Source: UBA3537 sp965658025 (lineage in GTDB: Bacteria; Bacteroidota; Bacteroidia; Flavobacteriales; Flavobacteriaceae). Taken from it: a stretch of 64,000 nt of DNA. The stretch lies in the NCBI GenBank assembly GCA_965658025.1, contig CBFHQL010000008.1, positions 6,060-70,059 of the forward strand, given 5' to 3'. Below are positions 1 through 9,306 of this stretch, in pieces (position 1 is the first letter of the stretch; the number at the start of each line of letters is the position of its first letter). The position numbers and the translations under genes were made by a program. A model generated the notes under the pieces. It was not told where the DNA came from and made no database searches. It was given only the letters and a program-made list of their open reading frames with translations.

Positions 1-1
1 T

Positions 2-466
2 ATAACAAACTTAACTCAAGATGATTTTATCGATTGGGGAACAAATGAAAAATACATTAAAGCAATCGGAATAGGCGAATGTGCCGGTGTGGTTATAGAT
101 TTGATAGCCACCTTATTTTTAGAAAGTGAAGAAAAAATAGATTTAGCCAAAAACGCTTTAAATCATAAAGTATATTCCAATGCAGTCTACTTCGCATACA
201 GTTCGATGGTCAATTCTGCCAAAGCCTTGTTGTTGTCAGAAAACATCAAAACCAATACACAATCATCAATTATTAGTCAGTTTGATGAAGATTTTGTTCA
301 AAACAATAAAATCAAGTTAGAAACTTCGTTTTCAGAGCTGATCTATCAAATCAGAGAATACGCTCCATCAGCATCATTTTCGGAAGCATACATACACAAT
401 GCAGTATCTTTTTTGAACGTAGTCAGGACCTATAGAGAACAACAACAAAAGCTGCTAAAACTTTAA
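2..466 (+). CDS. Sulfite/nitrite reductase C-terminus fused to HEPN domain (5' partial)
   Basis: The frame is open to the left edge, so only the last 154 residues are visible. The first part (DWGTNEKYIKAIGIGECAGV) looks like the end of an assimilatory sulfite/nitrite reductase as found in Flavobacteriia; the rest, about residues 35-150, is an all-helical HEPN-type segment (SEEKIDLAKNAL, FAYSSMVNSAKALLL). The reductase would reduce sulfite (or nitrite) by six electrons using siroheme and a 4Fe-4S cluster. The four genes downstream make siroheme and supply electrons through ferredoxin, which supports this role. The internal GTG at 89 is not a real start because the homologous reading continues upstream. 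Whether the substrate is sulfite or nitrite cannot be told from this fragment; the Met-synthesis neighbourhood favours sulfite. Confidence 0.75.
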   Translation: MTNLTQDDFIDWGTNEKYIKAIGIGECAGVVIDLIATLFLESEEKIDLAKNALNHKVYSNAVYFAYSSMVNSAKALLLSENIKTNTQSSIISQFDEDFVQNNKIKLETSFSELIYQIREYAPSASFSEAYIHNAVSFLNVVRTYREQQQKLLKL

Positions 467-477
467 CATAGAGTAGT

Positions 478-1239
478 ATGAAAACACCAAAACTCACTGT
501 TGTAGGTGCAGGACCAGGCGCTATAGATTTAATCACAATTAAAGCCATAAAAGCCATAGAATCTGCCGATGTTATTCTATACGATTCATTAATCAATACA
601 GATTTGTTGCGCTATGCATCGCCTCTGGCAGAATTGATTTTTGTTGGCAAAAGAAAAGGATGCTATACCTATCAACAAAGTCAAATCAATGAGTTAATTG
701 TTGAAAGAGCACTTGGTAAAGGTAATGTTGTTAGACTCAAAGGAGGCGATCCATTTGTTTTTGGGCGAGGTGCCGAAGAGTTAGAATATGCCAAAAAGTT
801 TGGTTTAAAAACAGAAGTCGTGCCAGGAATATCTTCTGCCATAGCCGTTCCAGCTTATCAAGGAATACCCCTTACTAAAAGAGATGTTTCAGAGAGTTTT
901 TGGGTCATAACAGGAACAACAAAAGCGCATAAAATTTCTAATGATATTTCATTAGCAGCACAATCTACAGCAACAGTAGTAATTTTAATGGGAATGTCTA
1001 AGCTTAAAGAAATTACAAACATATTTTCAGCCCATGGTAAGGAAAATACACCTGTAGCAATTATTCAAAATGGCACAACAACGCATGAAAAAATTGGTAT
1101 TGGAACAGTTCAAACCATCTGCAATGTTGTTGAAGAAAAAGAACTATCTAATCCAGCAATAATCATCATTGGAGAAGTTGTAGAAAAAAGAGTAGAGTTA
1201 TCGTCAATTTATAATCAAGTAAGTGCTTTAGCTGTTTAG
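478..1239 (+). CDS. cobA: Uroporphyrinogen-III C-methyltransferase
   Basis: A 253-residue SUMT. It transfers two methyl groups from SAM to uroporphyrinogen III to give precorrin-2, the first committed step to siroheme. Visible marks are the N-terminal VVGAGPGAIDLIT loop (about residues 8-20), the RLKGGDPFVFGRG SAM-binding stretch (about 83-95) and VPGISSAIAVPAY. Length is normal for a single-domain SUMT; in enterobacteria this activity is the C-terminal half of CysG, here it is a separate gene. It starts 12 bases after the reductase stop and is followed after 2 bases by the dehydrogenase/chelatase gene, so these are one operon. Confidence 0.93.
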   Translation: MKTPKLTVVGAGPGAIDLITIKAIKAIESADVILYDSLINTDLLRYASPLAELIFVGKRKGCYTYQQSQINELIVERALGKGNVVRLKGGDPFVFGRGAEELEYAKKFGLKTEVVPGISSAIAVPAYQGIPLTKRDVSESFWVITGTTKAHKISNDISLAAQSTATVVILMGMSKLKEITNIFSAHGKENTPVAIIQNGTTTHEKIGIGTVQTICNVVEEKELSNPAIIIIGEVVEKRVELSSIYNQVSALAV

Positions 1240-1241
1240 TT

Positions 1242-1817
1242 ATGGAACGAAATAATTTATATCCTATTTTTTTAAAGCCCCATCAATTAGAAATTTTAAT
1301 CATTGGCGGAGGATATGTGGCTGAAGAAAAGCTAACGTTTTTATTAAAATCTAGTCCAGACGCCAAAGTCACTATGGTCGCCCCAATGTATAGAGCGGGT
1401 ACAGTTGCTTTGGCCAAAAAAGGTAATGTAAACTTAAAAGTAGATAAATACAATGAAGTTTATTTAAAAGGGAAGCATATCGTTATTGCTACCACCGATA
1501 ATCCAGAGGTGAATTTAAAAGTTTATAAAGATTGTAGGTTAAAACAAAAGTTAGTTAATGTTGCTGACAATCCTCCTTTGTGTGATTTTTATATGGGCGG
1601 AATTGTGACCAAAGGCAACGTAAAAATTGCCATTTCTACAAATGGAAAATCGCCAACAACAGCAAAAAGATTGCGCCAGTTTTTCGAAGAAGTAATACCA
1701 GAGGATATCAATAAACTCGTAGCTAACTTAAATATTTTTAGAAAAACAATAAAAGGAGATTTTGAAGAAAAAGTAAACACGCTAAACAAAATAACGGAAA
1801 CATTAATAAAAAATTAA
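1242..1817 (+). CDS. Precorrin-2 dehydrogenase / sirohydrochlorin ferrochelatase
   Basis: A 191-residue protein matching the N-terminal half of CysG and yeast Met8p. It should oxidise precorrin-2 with NAD+ to sirohydrochlorin and probably insert iron. The Rossmann loop IIGGGYVAEEK lies near residues 20-30, and the family segment NVADNPPLCDFYMGG followed by ISTNGKSPTTAKRLRQ lies near residues 106-145. It follows cobA by 2 bases and precedes the ferredoxin reductase by 1 base, so translation is probably coupled. Together with cobA it completes siroheme synthesis for the reductase at the left edge. Iron insertion is inferred from the family. Confidence 0.9.
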   Translation: MERNNLYPIFLKPHQLEILIIGGGYVAEEKLTFLLKSSPDAKVTMVAPMYRAGTVALAKKGNVNLKVDKYNEVYLKGKHIVIATTDNPEVNLKVYKDCRLKQKLVNVADNPPLCDFYMGGIVTKGNVKIAISTNGKSPTTAKRLRQFFEEVIPEDINKLVANLNIFRKTIKGDFEEKVNTLNKITETLIKN

Positions 1818-1818
1818 A

Positions 1819-2871
1819 ATGATAAAAACAGACATTCTAATCATTGGTGCTGGACCTACGGGTTTATTTACAGTATTTGAAGCGGGGCTATTAAAATTAA
1901 AATGCCATTTGATTGATGCATTGGCACAGCCAGGTGGGCAGTGTAGCGAAATATATCCCAAAAAACCGATATATGATATTCCTGGATTTCCTGAAATTTT
2001 AGCAGGAGACTTGACCACTAATCTCCTAGAACAGTCAAAGCAATTTGAGCCAGGTTTTACACTTGGGGAGCGTGCGGATATTATCGAAAAGCAAGATGAT
2101 GGAACTTTTATTGTGACTACAAATAAAGGAACTAAACATCATGCTCCTGTAGTCGCAATTGCAGGTGGTTTAGGTAGTTTTGAACCTCGTAAACCATTGT
2201 TGGAAAACCTTCAAAAATATGAAGATAACGGTGTGGCATACATCATCAAGGATCCAGAAGTATATCGTGACAAACGTGTAGTTATAGCAGGAGGTGGAGA
2301 TTCCGCTTTAGATTGGAGTATATTTTTAGCAAATATTGCAAAAGAAGTGACTTTAATTCATAGAAGAAATGAGTTTAGAGGTGCTTTAGATTCTGTTGAA
2401 AAAGTAAGAGAACTGAAGCTTTTAAATAAAATAAATCTAATTACGCCTGCCGAGGTAACAGCATTACATGGAAAAGATAAATTAGAAGCAATTACAGTAA
2501 CCAAAGATGGACAAGAGCAAGTTTTAGAAACAGATAGTTTCATCCCCCTCTTTGGGTTGTCTCCAAAATTAGGCCCAATTGCGCACTGGGGTTTAGAAAT
2601 TGAAAAAAATGCCATAAAAGTAAACACTTTTGATTATCAAACGAATATTCCAGGGATTTTTGCCATTGGAGATGTAAACACTTATCCAGGGAAATTAAAA
2701 CTAATTCTATGCGGTTTTCACGAAGCTACTTTAATGTGTCAATCGGCCTTTAAAATTATAAATCCAGGAAAGAAAAATATATTGAAGTATACAACAGTGA
2801 GTGGGATTAACGGTTTTGATGGAACTAAAAAACAAGCACCCAAAGCCGTTGTTCAAGCCATAGATATTTAA
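1819..2871 (+). CDS. Ferredoxin--NADP+ reductase, thioredoxin-reductase-like type
   Basis: A 350-residue flavoprotein with an FAD loop (IIGAGPTGLF, residues 7-16), a second nucleotide loop for NADPH (VVIAGGGDSALDW, around residue 155) and the C-terminal FAD signature IPGIFAIGDV. No CxxC redox pair is seen in the NADPH domain, which separates it from true thioredoxin reductase and fits the TrxR-like FNR family. It should pass electrons from NADPH to the 2Fe-2S ferredoxin encoded 3 bases downstream, which in turn would feed the siroheme reductase at the left edge. The co-transcribed ferredoxin makes this assignment firm. Confidence 0.88.
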   Translation: MIKTDILIIGAGPTGLFTVFEAGLLKLKCHLIDALAQPGGQCSEIYPKKPIYDIPGFPEILAGDLTTNLLEQSKQFEPGFTLGERADIIEKQDDGTFIVTTNKGTKHHAPVVAIAGGLGSFEPRKPLLENLQKYEDNGVAYIIKDPEVYRDKRVVIAGGGDSALDWSIFLANIAKEVTLIHRRNEFRGALDSVEKVRELKLLNKINLITPAEVTALHGKDKLEAITVTKDGQEQVLETDSFIPLFGLSPKLGPIAHWGLEIEKNAIKVNTFDYQTNIPGIFAIGDVNTYPGKLKLILCGFHEATLMCQSAFKIINPGKKNILKYTTVSGINGFDGTKKQAPKAVVQAIDI

Positions 2872-2874
2872 GTT

Positions 2875-3195
2875 ATGTCAGATATTACAATTAAGGTAAA
2901 AGACAGAGAAGGAATCATGCACGAGTTATTGGCTCCAACAGATATGGCTATGAACTTAATGGAAGTTCTAAAAGCTTATGAATTACCCGTTGAAGGAACC
3001 TGTGGTGGCATGGCGATGTGTGCCTCATGTCAGTGTTACATAGAATCTGATCATAATCTTAATGAAATGCAAGATGAAGAAGAAGCCATGCTAAGTGAGG
3101 CATTCTATGTAAAAGACAACAGTAGGTTGGGGTGTCAAATAGCCATTACAGAACAATTAGAAGGACTAGAAATTGAACTTGCACCAGAATATTAA
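2875..3195 (+). CDS. 2Fe-2S ferredoxin
   Basis: A 106-residue acidic ferredoxin. The cluster ligands are visible as CGGMAMCASC followed by a fourth cysteine in LGCQI near residue 89. This C-x5-C-x2-C ... C spacing is that of the adrenodoxin/Isc-type group rather than plant ferredoxins. It is the last gene of the siroheme/reductase cluster and the likely electron carrier between the reductase encoded just upstream and the sulfite/nitrite reductase. Confidence 0.88.
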   Translation: MSDITIKVKDREGIMHELLAPTDMAMNLMEVLKAYELPVEGTCGGMAMCASCQCYIESDHNLNEMQDEEEAMLSEAFYVKDNSRLGCQIAITEQLEGLEIELAPEY

Positions 3196-3331
3196 GTAAT
3201 ATTTATAATGTTCAATTTGTGATTCAGGAACCTTTTCAAATCTTCAAAATTTATTCAAATAAATTCTATTCAAAAATTAGTGAAAATAAAATTTATTCCT
3301 TTATTTTGTTGCGTTCATTTATATATTGATT

Positions 3332-3449
3332 GTTATCACGAAAGGCCGAGGGAATAGACCCAGTGAAGCCTTAGCAACCCTTTACTTATTTTTAAAGAAG
3401 GTGCTAAATTCTAACCTTATTAGACTTATAGATTTTAAGGACAGATAAC
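3332..3449 (+). ncRNA. SAM-I (S-box) riboswitch
   Basis: The 308-base gap between the ferredoxin gene and the methionine synthase gene holds a complete S-box. P1 is GTTATC (3332-3337) with GATAAC (3444-3449). Between them come the core blocks CGAGGGA, TGAAGCC, AGCAACC and AGGTGCTAA in the right order. The RNA should sense S-adenosylmethionine and lower expression of the split metH and metF operon when SAM is plentiful. A clear intrinsic terminator is not obvious between 3450 and 3503, so control could act on translation; start codon at 3504 is 55 bases past P1. Confidence 0.93.
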
Positions 3450-3503
3450 CACAAGTAGTTCAAACGTACTTTCCTGATGACATATTGATACAATTTATCA
3501 AAG

Positions 3504-4499
3504 ATGTCAAACATTAGCCAACTATTAGAAAAACGAATTTTAGTACTCGATGGTGCCATGGGTACGATGCTTCAACAGTACAATTTCTCTGAAGAAGATT
3601 ATCGTGGAGAACGGTTTAAGCACTTTCCAACTTCAGTCAAGGGGAATAATGATTTACTCTCCATTACACAGCCCCATGCCATTGCTGAAATACACGCCAA
3701 ATACTTTGAAGTAGGTGCAGATATTGTAGAAACCAACACGTTTTCGGCCACAACAATAGGGATGGCAGATTATCAAATGGAACATTTGGTCTATGAACTC
3801 AACTATAATTCTGCAAAAATTGCAAAACAAGTCGCCAATCAGTTTACAAAGCAAAACCCCGAAAAACCTCGTTTTGTTGCAGGAAGTATTGGGCCAACAA
3901 ACAAAACAGCAAGTTTATCTCCCGATGTAAATCGCCCTGAATACAGAGCTACCTCTTTTGAAGAATTGCGAATAGCATACAAAGAACAAGTAGAAGCATT
4001 GATTGATGGAGGTGTAGACCTTCTTTTAGTCGAAACTGTTTTTGACACCCTCAATGCCAAAGCTGCATTATTTGCCATTGAAGAAGTTAAAGAAGAACGA
4101 AATATAGACATTCCCATAATGGTATCTGGAACCATTACCGATGCTTCTGGCAGAACACTTTCCGGGCAGACCGTGGAGGCGTTTTTAACATCAATTGCTC
4201 ATGTACCCCTATTGAGTGTAGGGTTCAATTGCGCCTTAGGCGCAGAACAACTAAAACCATACTTACAGCGTTTGTCTCATGCTACGACATTTTTTACTTC
4301 TGCGCATCCCAATGCAGGTTTGCCAAATGCCTTTGGCGAATATGACGAAACTCCGCAACAAACACAACAATTCATTGAACCCTATTTACAAGATGGACTA
4401 GTAAATATCATTGGCGGTTGTTGCGGCACAACACCTGACCACATAAAAGCCATTGCAGAAGTCACCAAAAAATATCAACCTAGAGCATGTAACAAATGA
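3504..4499 (+). CDS. Methionine synthase, homocysteine-binding subunit (split MetH)
   Basis: A 331-residue homocysteine S-methyltransferase domain equal to the first module of MetH. It starts with LVLDGAMGTMLQQY, and carries the three zinc-binding cysteines: Cys243 in GFNC and Cys306/Cys307 in GGCCGTT. It activates homocysteine as a zinc thiolate. The folate, cobalamin and activation modules are encoded by the next gene, 13 bases downstream, so the enzyme is made as two polypeptides, a common arrangement in Bacteroidota. The SAM-I riboswitch directly upstream supports its place in methionine synthesis. Confidence 0.92.
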   Translation: MSNISQLLEKRILVLDGAMGTMLQQYNFSEEDYRGERFKHFPTSVKGNNDLLSITQPHAIAEIHAKYFEVGADIVETNTFSATTIGMADYQMEHLVYELNYNSAKIAKQVANQFTKQNPEKPRFVAGSIGPTNKTASLSPDVNRPEYRATSFEELRIAYKEQVEALIDGGVDLLLVETVFDTLNAKAALFAIEEVKEERNIDIPIMVSGTITDASGRTLSGQTVEAFLTSIAHVPLLSVGFNCALGAEQLKPYLQRLSHATTFFTSAHPNAGLPNAFGEYDETPQQTQQFIEPYLQDGLVNIIGGCCGTTPDHIKAIAEVTKKYQPRACNK

Positions 4500-4512
4500 T
4501 ATCGATTAAGCA

Positions 4513-7188
4513 ATGAAAACTTCAACAAATCACTTTTTAACCCTTTCTGGATTGGAGCCCTTAATCATGACTCCAGAAATAAACTTTATAAATGTTGGAG
4601 AACGTACTAATGTTACAGGGTCAAGAAGGTTCTTGCGTTTGATTAAAGAAGAAAAATATGATGAAGCCCTAGAAATAGCAAGAGATCAAGTTGAAGGTGG
4701 CGCTCAAATTATTGATGTCAATATGGACGAAGGAATGCTTGATGGTGTCAACGCCATGACTACCTTTTTGAACCTTATTGCATCTGAGCCAGACATTGCA
4801 CGCGTACCAATTATGATCGACAGCTCAAAATGGGAGATTATTGAAGCAGGTTTGCAAGTCGTACAAGGAAAATGTGTTGTAAATTCAATTAGCTTAAAAG
4901 AAGGCGAAGAAGAATTCATCAGACAAGCAAAACGAATACTTCGCTATGGTGCTGCAGTAATCGTTATGGCTTTTGATGAACATGGACAAGCCGATAATTA
5001 TGAACGGCGCATAGAAATTTGTGAACGTTCTTATAGAATACTGGTCGATAGTGTTGGTTTCCCTCCACAAGACATCATTTTTGATCCAAATATTTTTCCT
5101 GTAGCCACAGGAATGGACGAGCATCGCAAAAATGCATTGGATTTTTTTAATGCAACAAAATGGATTCGTGAACACTTACCCTATGCAAATGTATCAGGTG
5201 GTGTGAGTAATGTGTCTTTTTCATTTAGAGGTAACAATACAGTGCGCGAGGCAATGCACTCTGCATTTTTATATCATGCAATAAAAAATGGTATGAACAT
5301 GGGGATTGTAAACCCAACACTACTGGAAGTTTATGATGATATTCCAAAAGAACTATTAGAACGCGTAGAGGATGTACTTTTAGACCGAAGAGATGACGCT
5401 ACAGAACGTCTATTGGATTTTGCAGAAACCATAAGAGGAAAGAAAAAAGAACACGATAATGCAGTTCAACAATGGAGAAATGATACGGTACAAGAACGCA
5501 TCACTCATGCTTTGGTAAAAGGAATTGATGCCTTTATTACCGAAGATGTTGAAGAAGCACGTCAATCCGTTTCGAAGCCAATAGAAGTTATTGAAGGCCA
5601 CTTAATGAAAGGCATGAATGTGGTAGGCGATTTGTTTGGAAGTGGAAAAATGTTCTTACCTCAAGTCGTAAAATCTGCACGTGTAATGAAAAAAGCAGTG
5701 GCCTATTTACAACCATTTATTGAAGCTGAAAAAGATGGATCCGCACAATTTGCAGGTAAAATATTAATGGCAACCGTAAAAGGTGATGTGCATGACATTG
5801 GCAAAAACATTGTCAGTGTTGTATTGGGGTGTAACAATTATAAAATTATTGACCTAGGCGTGATGGTACCCCCCGAAAAAATCATTGAAACGGCCAAAAA
5901 AGAACAAGTAGATGCCATTGGACTAAGTGGCTTGATTACACCTTCTTTGGACGAGATGGTTTATGTGTCAAAATCAATGGAAAAAGAGGAGCTAAATATT
6001 CCACTACTCATTGGTGGGGCGACCACTTCAAAAGCGCATGCGGCTGTAAAAATTGCACCTAATTATAGCCATAGTGTGGTGCACGTAAACGACGCTTCAC
6101 GTGCTGTAACTGTAGTAGGAAATTTATTAAAAAAAGACAACAGCAACTACAAAGCACAAATTCGAGATGAATATGAAAAGTTTAGAGAACAATTTCTTTT
6201 CAGAACAAAACGTAAAGAATACATTTCTATTGAACAAGCCCGAAAAAATAAATTTAAAATCGATTGGGAGTCAACTCAAATTGTGACACCAAAAACACTC
6301 GGTCCACAGCTCATAGAAAATTTTGACCTCAAAACACTCGAACCATATATAGACTGGTCACCATTTTTTAGAAGTTGGGATTTACACGGTAAATTTCCAG
6401 AAATATTGTCCGATGATGTTGTAGGCAACCAGGCAACTGAACTATTTCAAGATGCAAAAAAACTGTTGAAAAAAGTACTGGATCAAAAACTGTTAAAAGC
6501 AAAAGCCGTATTCGGTATTTTTCCAGCAAATACAGTAAAACACGACGATATAGAATTGATACACGACAACAAGAAATTTAATTTTTTAACGCTTCGTCAG
6601 CAATTAAAAAAACGTGAGGGTATCCCTAATTTTGCTTTAGCAGATTTTATTGCACCAAAAGCACTTGGAAAGCAAGATTATATGGGGTGTTTTTGTGTGT
6701 CAACTGGATTTGGCACACAAGAATTGGCGCAAAAATTTGAGGCAGAACACGACGATTACAATTCGATTATGATTAAAGCAATAGCTGATAGATTGGCCGA
6801 AGCATTTGCAGAATATCTTCATGAACATGTGCGTAAAAATACTTGGGGTTATGCCGTAGAGGAGCATTTAAATAATGAAGAATTAATAAAAGAAATATAT
6901 AAGGGCATTCGTCCAGCACCAGGTTATCCTGCATGTCCAGACCATTTAGAAAAAAACACCATTTGGGAACTTTTAAACGTAAAAGAAACCATTGGTGTAG
7001 AACTTACCGAAAGTTTGGCCATGTGGCCAGCAGCCAGTGTAAGTGGGTATTATTTTGCACATCCAGAATCAAAATATTTTGGATTAGGAAAAATAACCGA
7101 CGACCAACTAAAAGACTATAGCAAACGAAGGGGAATTGATTTAGACCAAGCAAAAAAATGGCTCAATCCAAACCTCATTAACGAATAA
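4513..7188 (+). CDS. metH: Cobalamin-dependent methionine synthase, folate/B12/activation modules
   Basis: An 891-residue protein covering MetH modules 2-4. The pterin-binding domain begins with FINVGERTNVTGSRRF (around residue 25), the four-helix cap comes near 310-400, and the B12 domain carries Asp425-x-His427-x-x-Gly430 (DVHDIG), the lower-ligand motif, followed by GLSGLITPSLDEM. The C-terminal activation domain (about 590-891) contains RPAPGYPACPDH, typical of SAM-dependent reactivation. It lacks the homocysteine domain, which is the gene just upstream. It methylates homocysteine with 5-methyltetrahydrofolate made by metF, 1 base downstream. Confidence 0.94.
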   Translation: MKTSTNHFLTLSGLEPLIMTPEINFINVGERTNVTGSRRFLRLIKEEKYDEALEIARDQVEGGAQIIDVNMDEGMLDGVNAMTTFLNLIASEPDIARVPIMIDSSKWEIIEAGLQVVQGKCVVNSISLKEGEEEFIRQAKRILRYGAAVIVMAFDEHGQADNYERRIEICERSYRILVDSVGFPPQDIIFDPNIFPVATGMDEHRKNALDFFNATKWIREHLPYANVSGGVSNVSFSFRGNNTVREAMHSAFLYHAIKNGMNMGIVNPTLLEVYDDIPKELLERVEDVLLDRRDDATERLLDFAETIRGKKKEHDNAVQQWRNDTVQERITHALVKGIDAFITEDVEEARQSVSKPIEVIEGHLMKGMNVVGDLFGSGKMFLPQVVKSARVMKKAVAYLQPFIEAEKDGSAQFAGKILMATVKGDVHDIGKNIVSVVLGCNNYKIIDLGVMVPPEKIIETAKKEQVDAIGLSGLITPSLDEMVYVSKSMEKEELNIPLLIGGATTSKAHAAVKIAPNYSHSVVHVNDASRAVTVVGNLLKKDNSNYKAQIRDEYEKFREQFLFRTKRKEYISIEQARKNKFKIDWESTQIVTPKTLGPQLIENFDLKTLEPYIDWSPFFRSWDLHGKFPEILSDDVVGNQATELFQDAKKLLKKVLDQKLLKAKAVFGIFPANTVKHDDIELIHDNKKFNFLTLRQQLKKREGIPNFALADFIAPKALGKQDYMGCFCVSTGFGTQELAQKFEAEHDDYNSIMIKAIADRLAEAFAEYLHEHVRKNTWGYAVEEHLNNEELIKEIYKGIRPAPGYPACPDHLEKNTIWELLNVKETIGVELTESLAMWPAASVSGYYFAHPESKYFGLGKITDDQLKDYSKRRGIDLDQAKKWLNPNLINE

Positions 7189-7189
7189 T

Positions 7190-8143
7190 ATGAAAATAAC
7201 AGACCACATAAAACAAGCAAAAGGTGAAACATTGTTCTCTTTTGAAATTATTCCACCAAAAAAAGGAAATAATATTCAAGAACTATACAACAACATTGAT
7301 CCGCTCATAGAATTTGAACCACCATTTATTGACGTCACCACATCTAGAGAAGAGTATGTTTACATCGATAAAAATGGATTGTTAGACCGTAAAATTACTC
7401 GAATGCGGCCAGGAACTTTGGGCATTTGTGCGGCGATAAAACACAAATACAACATAGATACAGTCCCTCATGTTCTGTGTGGAGGTTTCACAAAAGAGGA
7501 AACAGAATATCTTTTAGTAGATTGTCATTATTTAGGAATTGATAATGTCATGGCATTACGGGGCGATGCCATGAGTCATCAAAAATATTTTGAACCTACT
7601 CGTGGAGGGCATAGTTATGCAAAAGAATTGGTGGATCAGATTCAAAATTTGAATAAAGGAAAATATTTGCACGATGTTTCAGAAGTAGATCACAAATCAA
7701 ATTTTTGTATAGGCGTTGCAGGATATCCCGAAAAACACATTGAAGCCCCTTCATTACAAACAGATTTAAAGCGTTTGAAAGAAAAAGTAGATGCTGGAGC
7801 AGATTATGTAGTAACTCAAATGTTTTTTGATAATAAAAAATACTTCGAATTTGTTGCTGCTGCTCGTGCTGAAAAAATTGACGTTCCTATTATTCCCGGA
7901 CTCAAACCAATATCTACACTCAAACACCTTCAACTTTTGCCACAAGCATTCAAGGTAGACTTGCCAGAACCGCTTATTGAAGCTGTTTCATCTTGTCAAA
8001 ACAACAAAGCTGTTCGCCAAGTTGGTATTGAGTGGTGTATTGAACAATCCAAAGAACTTTTAGAAGCAAACGTCCCCGTATTGCACTATTATTCAATGGG
8101 GAAAAGTGATAATATCAAAGCTATTTTTTCTGCCTTAAAGTGA
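7190..8143 (+). CDS. metF: Methylenetetrahydrofolate reductase
   Basis: A 317-residue flavoprotein of the MetF family: FSFEIIPPK near residue 16, TTSREEYVY, and the folate/FAD-binding LRGDAM region near residue 124, with DAGADYVVTQMFFDN near residue 205. It reduces 5,10-methylene-THF to 5-methyl-THF, the methyl donor used by the split methionine synthase just upstream. The ATG follows the metH stop by one base, so the three genes form one riboswitch-controlled operon. Confidence 0.93.
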   Translation: MKITDHIKQAKGETLFSFEIIPPKKGNNIQELYNNIDPLIEFEPPFIDVTTSREEYVYIDKNGLLDRKITRMRPGTLGICAAIKHKYNIDTVPHVLCGGFTKEETEYLLVDCHYLGIDNVMALRGDAMSHQKYFEPTRGGHSYAKELVDQIQNLNKGKYLHDVSEVDHKSNFCIGVAGYPEKHIEAPSLQTDLKRLKEKVDAGADYVVTQMFFDNKKYFEFVAAARAEKIDVPIIPGLKPISTLKHLQLLPQAFKVDLPEPLIEAVSSCQNNKAVRQVGIEWCIEQSKELLEANVPVLHYYSMGKSDNIKAIFSALK

Positions 8144-8205
8144 TGCTACGAACTAAATTAATTTAGTTTTAACTTAAATTCTCAGAGCAATATATTTTAT
8201 ATGCG

Positions 8206-8213
8206 TAATTTTG
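8206..8213 (+). promoter_or_regulatory. Candidate -7 element for polyprenyl synthase gene
   Basis: TAATTTTG fits the Bacteroidota -7 consensus TAnnTTTG and lies 16 bases before the TTG start at 8230, which would give a very short leader. No convincing -33 TTG is seen at the usual distance. Confidence 0.45.
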
Positions 8214-8229
8214 CCAAAAATTACAGCAC

Positions 8230-9207
8230 TTGAAAATCATTGAGCGCATAAAACAACCCATCAGTTATGAGATGGAACTTTTCGAAAAAAAGTTCCGCCT
8301 CTCGATGTCAAGTAAAGTTGCTTTACTCAACCGAATTACGCACTATATCGTAAATCGAAAAGGAAAACAAATGCGTCCAATGTTTGTTTTCCTTACTGCA
8401 AAAATGGTGTCCAATGGTCAAATCAATGAACGTACCTTTCGTGGTGCCGCTGTTATAGAATTGATTCATACCGCAACTTTGGTGCACGACGATGTGGTAG
8501 ACGATAGTAACCATCGCCGTGGCTTTTTTTCCATAAATGCCTTATGGAAAAATAAAATTGCGGTATTGGTCGGCGATTTCCTCTTGTCCAAAGGATTACT
8601 TTTTTGTATTGATAATAATGATTTTGATTTACTTAAAATAATTTCTGTTGCTGTTCGTGAAATGAGTGAGGGGGAGTTACTTCAAATAGAAAAAGCACGA
8701 AAATTGGACATCACCGAAGAGGTGTATTACGAAATTATTCGTCAAAAAACAGCCACCCTTATTGCGGCATGTTGTAGTCTTGGTGCTGCCTCAGTCAAAC
8801 CACATTCTAATGAGGTTGAAACCATGAGAAAATTTGGCGAACTTATAGGGATGGCCTTTCAAATCAAAGACGATTTGTTTGATTACGGTAATGAAAAAAT
8901 TGGGAAACCCACAGGAATAGATATCAAAGAACAAAAAATGACACTTCCTTTGATTTATGCACTAAACAACTGTTCAAAAAAAGAGCATGATTGGCTCATC
9001 AATTCCATCAAAAATCACAACAAAAATGCAAAACGCGTAAAAGAAGTTATCGCCTTTGTAAAACAACAAGGTGGATTAGATTACGCCGTTTCAAAAATGA
9101 AACAATTTCAAAAAGAAGCCCTTGAACTCATTGAAAGTTATCCAAAGTCAGAATACAAAGATGCCCTTATCTTGATGGTCAACTATGTTATTGACCGCAA
9201 TAAATAG
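8230..9207 (+). CDS. Polyprenyl (octaprenyl-type) diphosphate synthase
   Basis: A 325-residue trans-isoprenyl diphosphate synthase. The two aspartate-rich motifs are visible as LVHDDVVDDS (about residues 79-88) and FQIKDDLFDYG (about 212-222). It should chain isopentenyl diphosphate to build the menaquinone side chain. The start is TTG; the sequence MKIIERIKQPI directly after it matches how these proteins begin in flavobacteria, and no ATG fits. It has its own promoter-like element and stands alone before dnaG. Chain length cannot be told by eye. Confidence 0.88.
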   Translation: MKIIERIKQPISYEMELFEKKFRLSMSSKVALLNRITHYIVNRKGKQMRPMFVFLTAKMVSNGQINERTFRGAAVIELIHTATLVHDDVVDDSNHRRGFFSINALWKNKIAVLVGDFLLSKGLLFCIDNNDFDLLKIISVAVREMSEGELLQIEKARKLDITEEVYYEIIRQKTATLIAACCSLGAASVKPHSNEVETMRKFGELIGMAFQIKDDLFDYGNEKIGKPTGIDIKEQKMTLPLIYALNNCSKKEHDWLINSIKNHNKNAKRVKEVIAFVKQQGGLDYAVSKMKQFQKEALELIESYPKSEYKDALILMVNYVIDRNK

Positions 9208-9306
9208 AAGCACAGTACGACCCAAACTTATTTTTTCGTGTTACTTGTGAAGATTTTATATCTTTACAATTCGACAAATTTTTATTCATCAAATAAGTCC
9301 ATTTAA

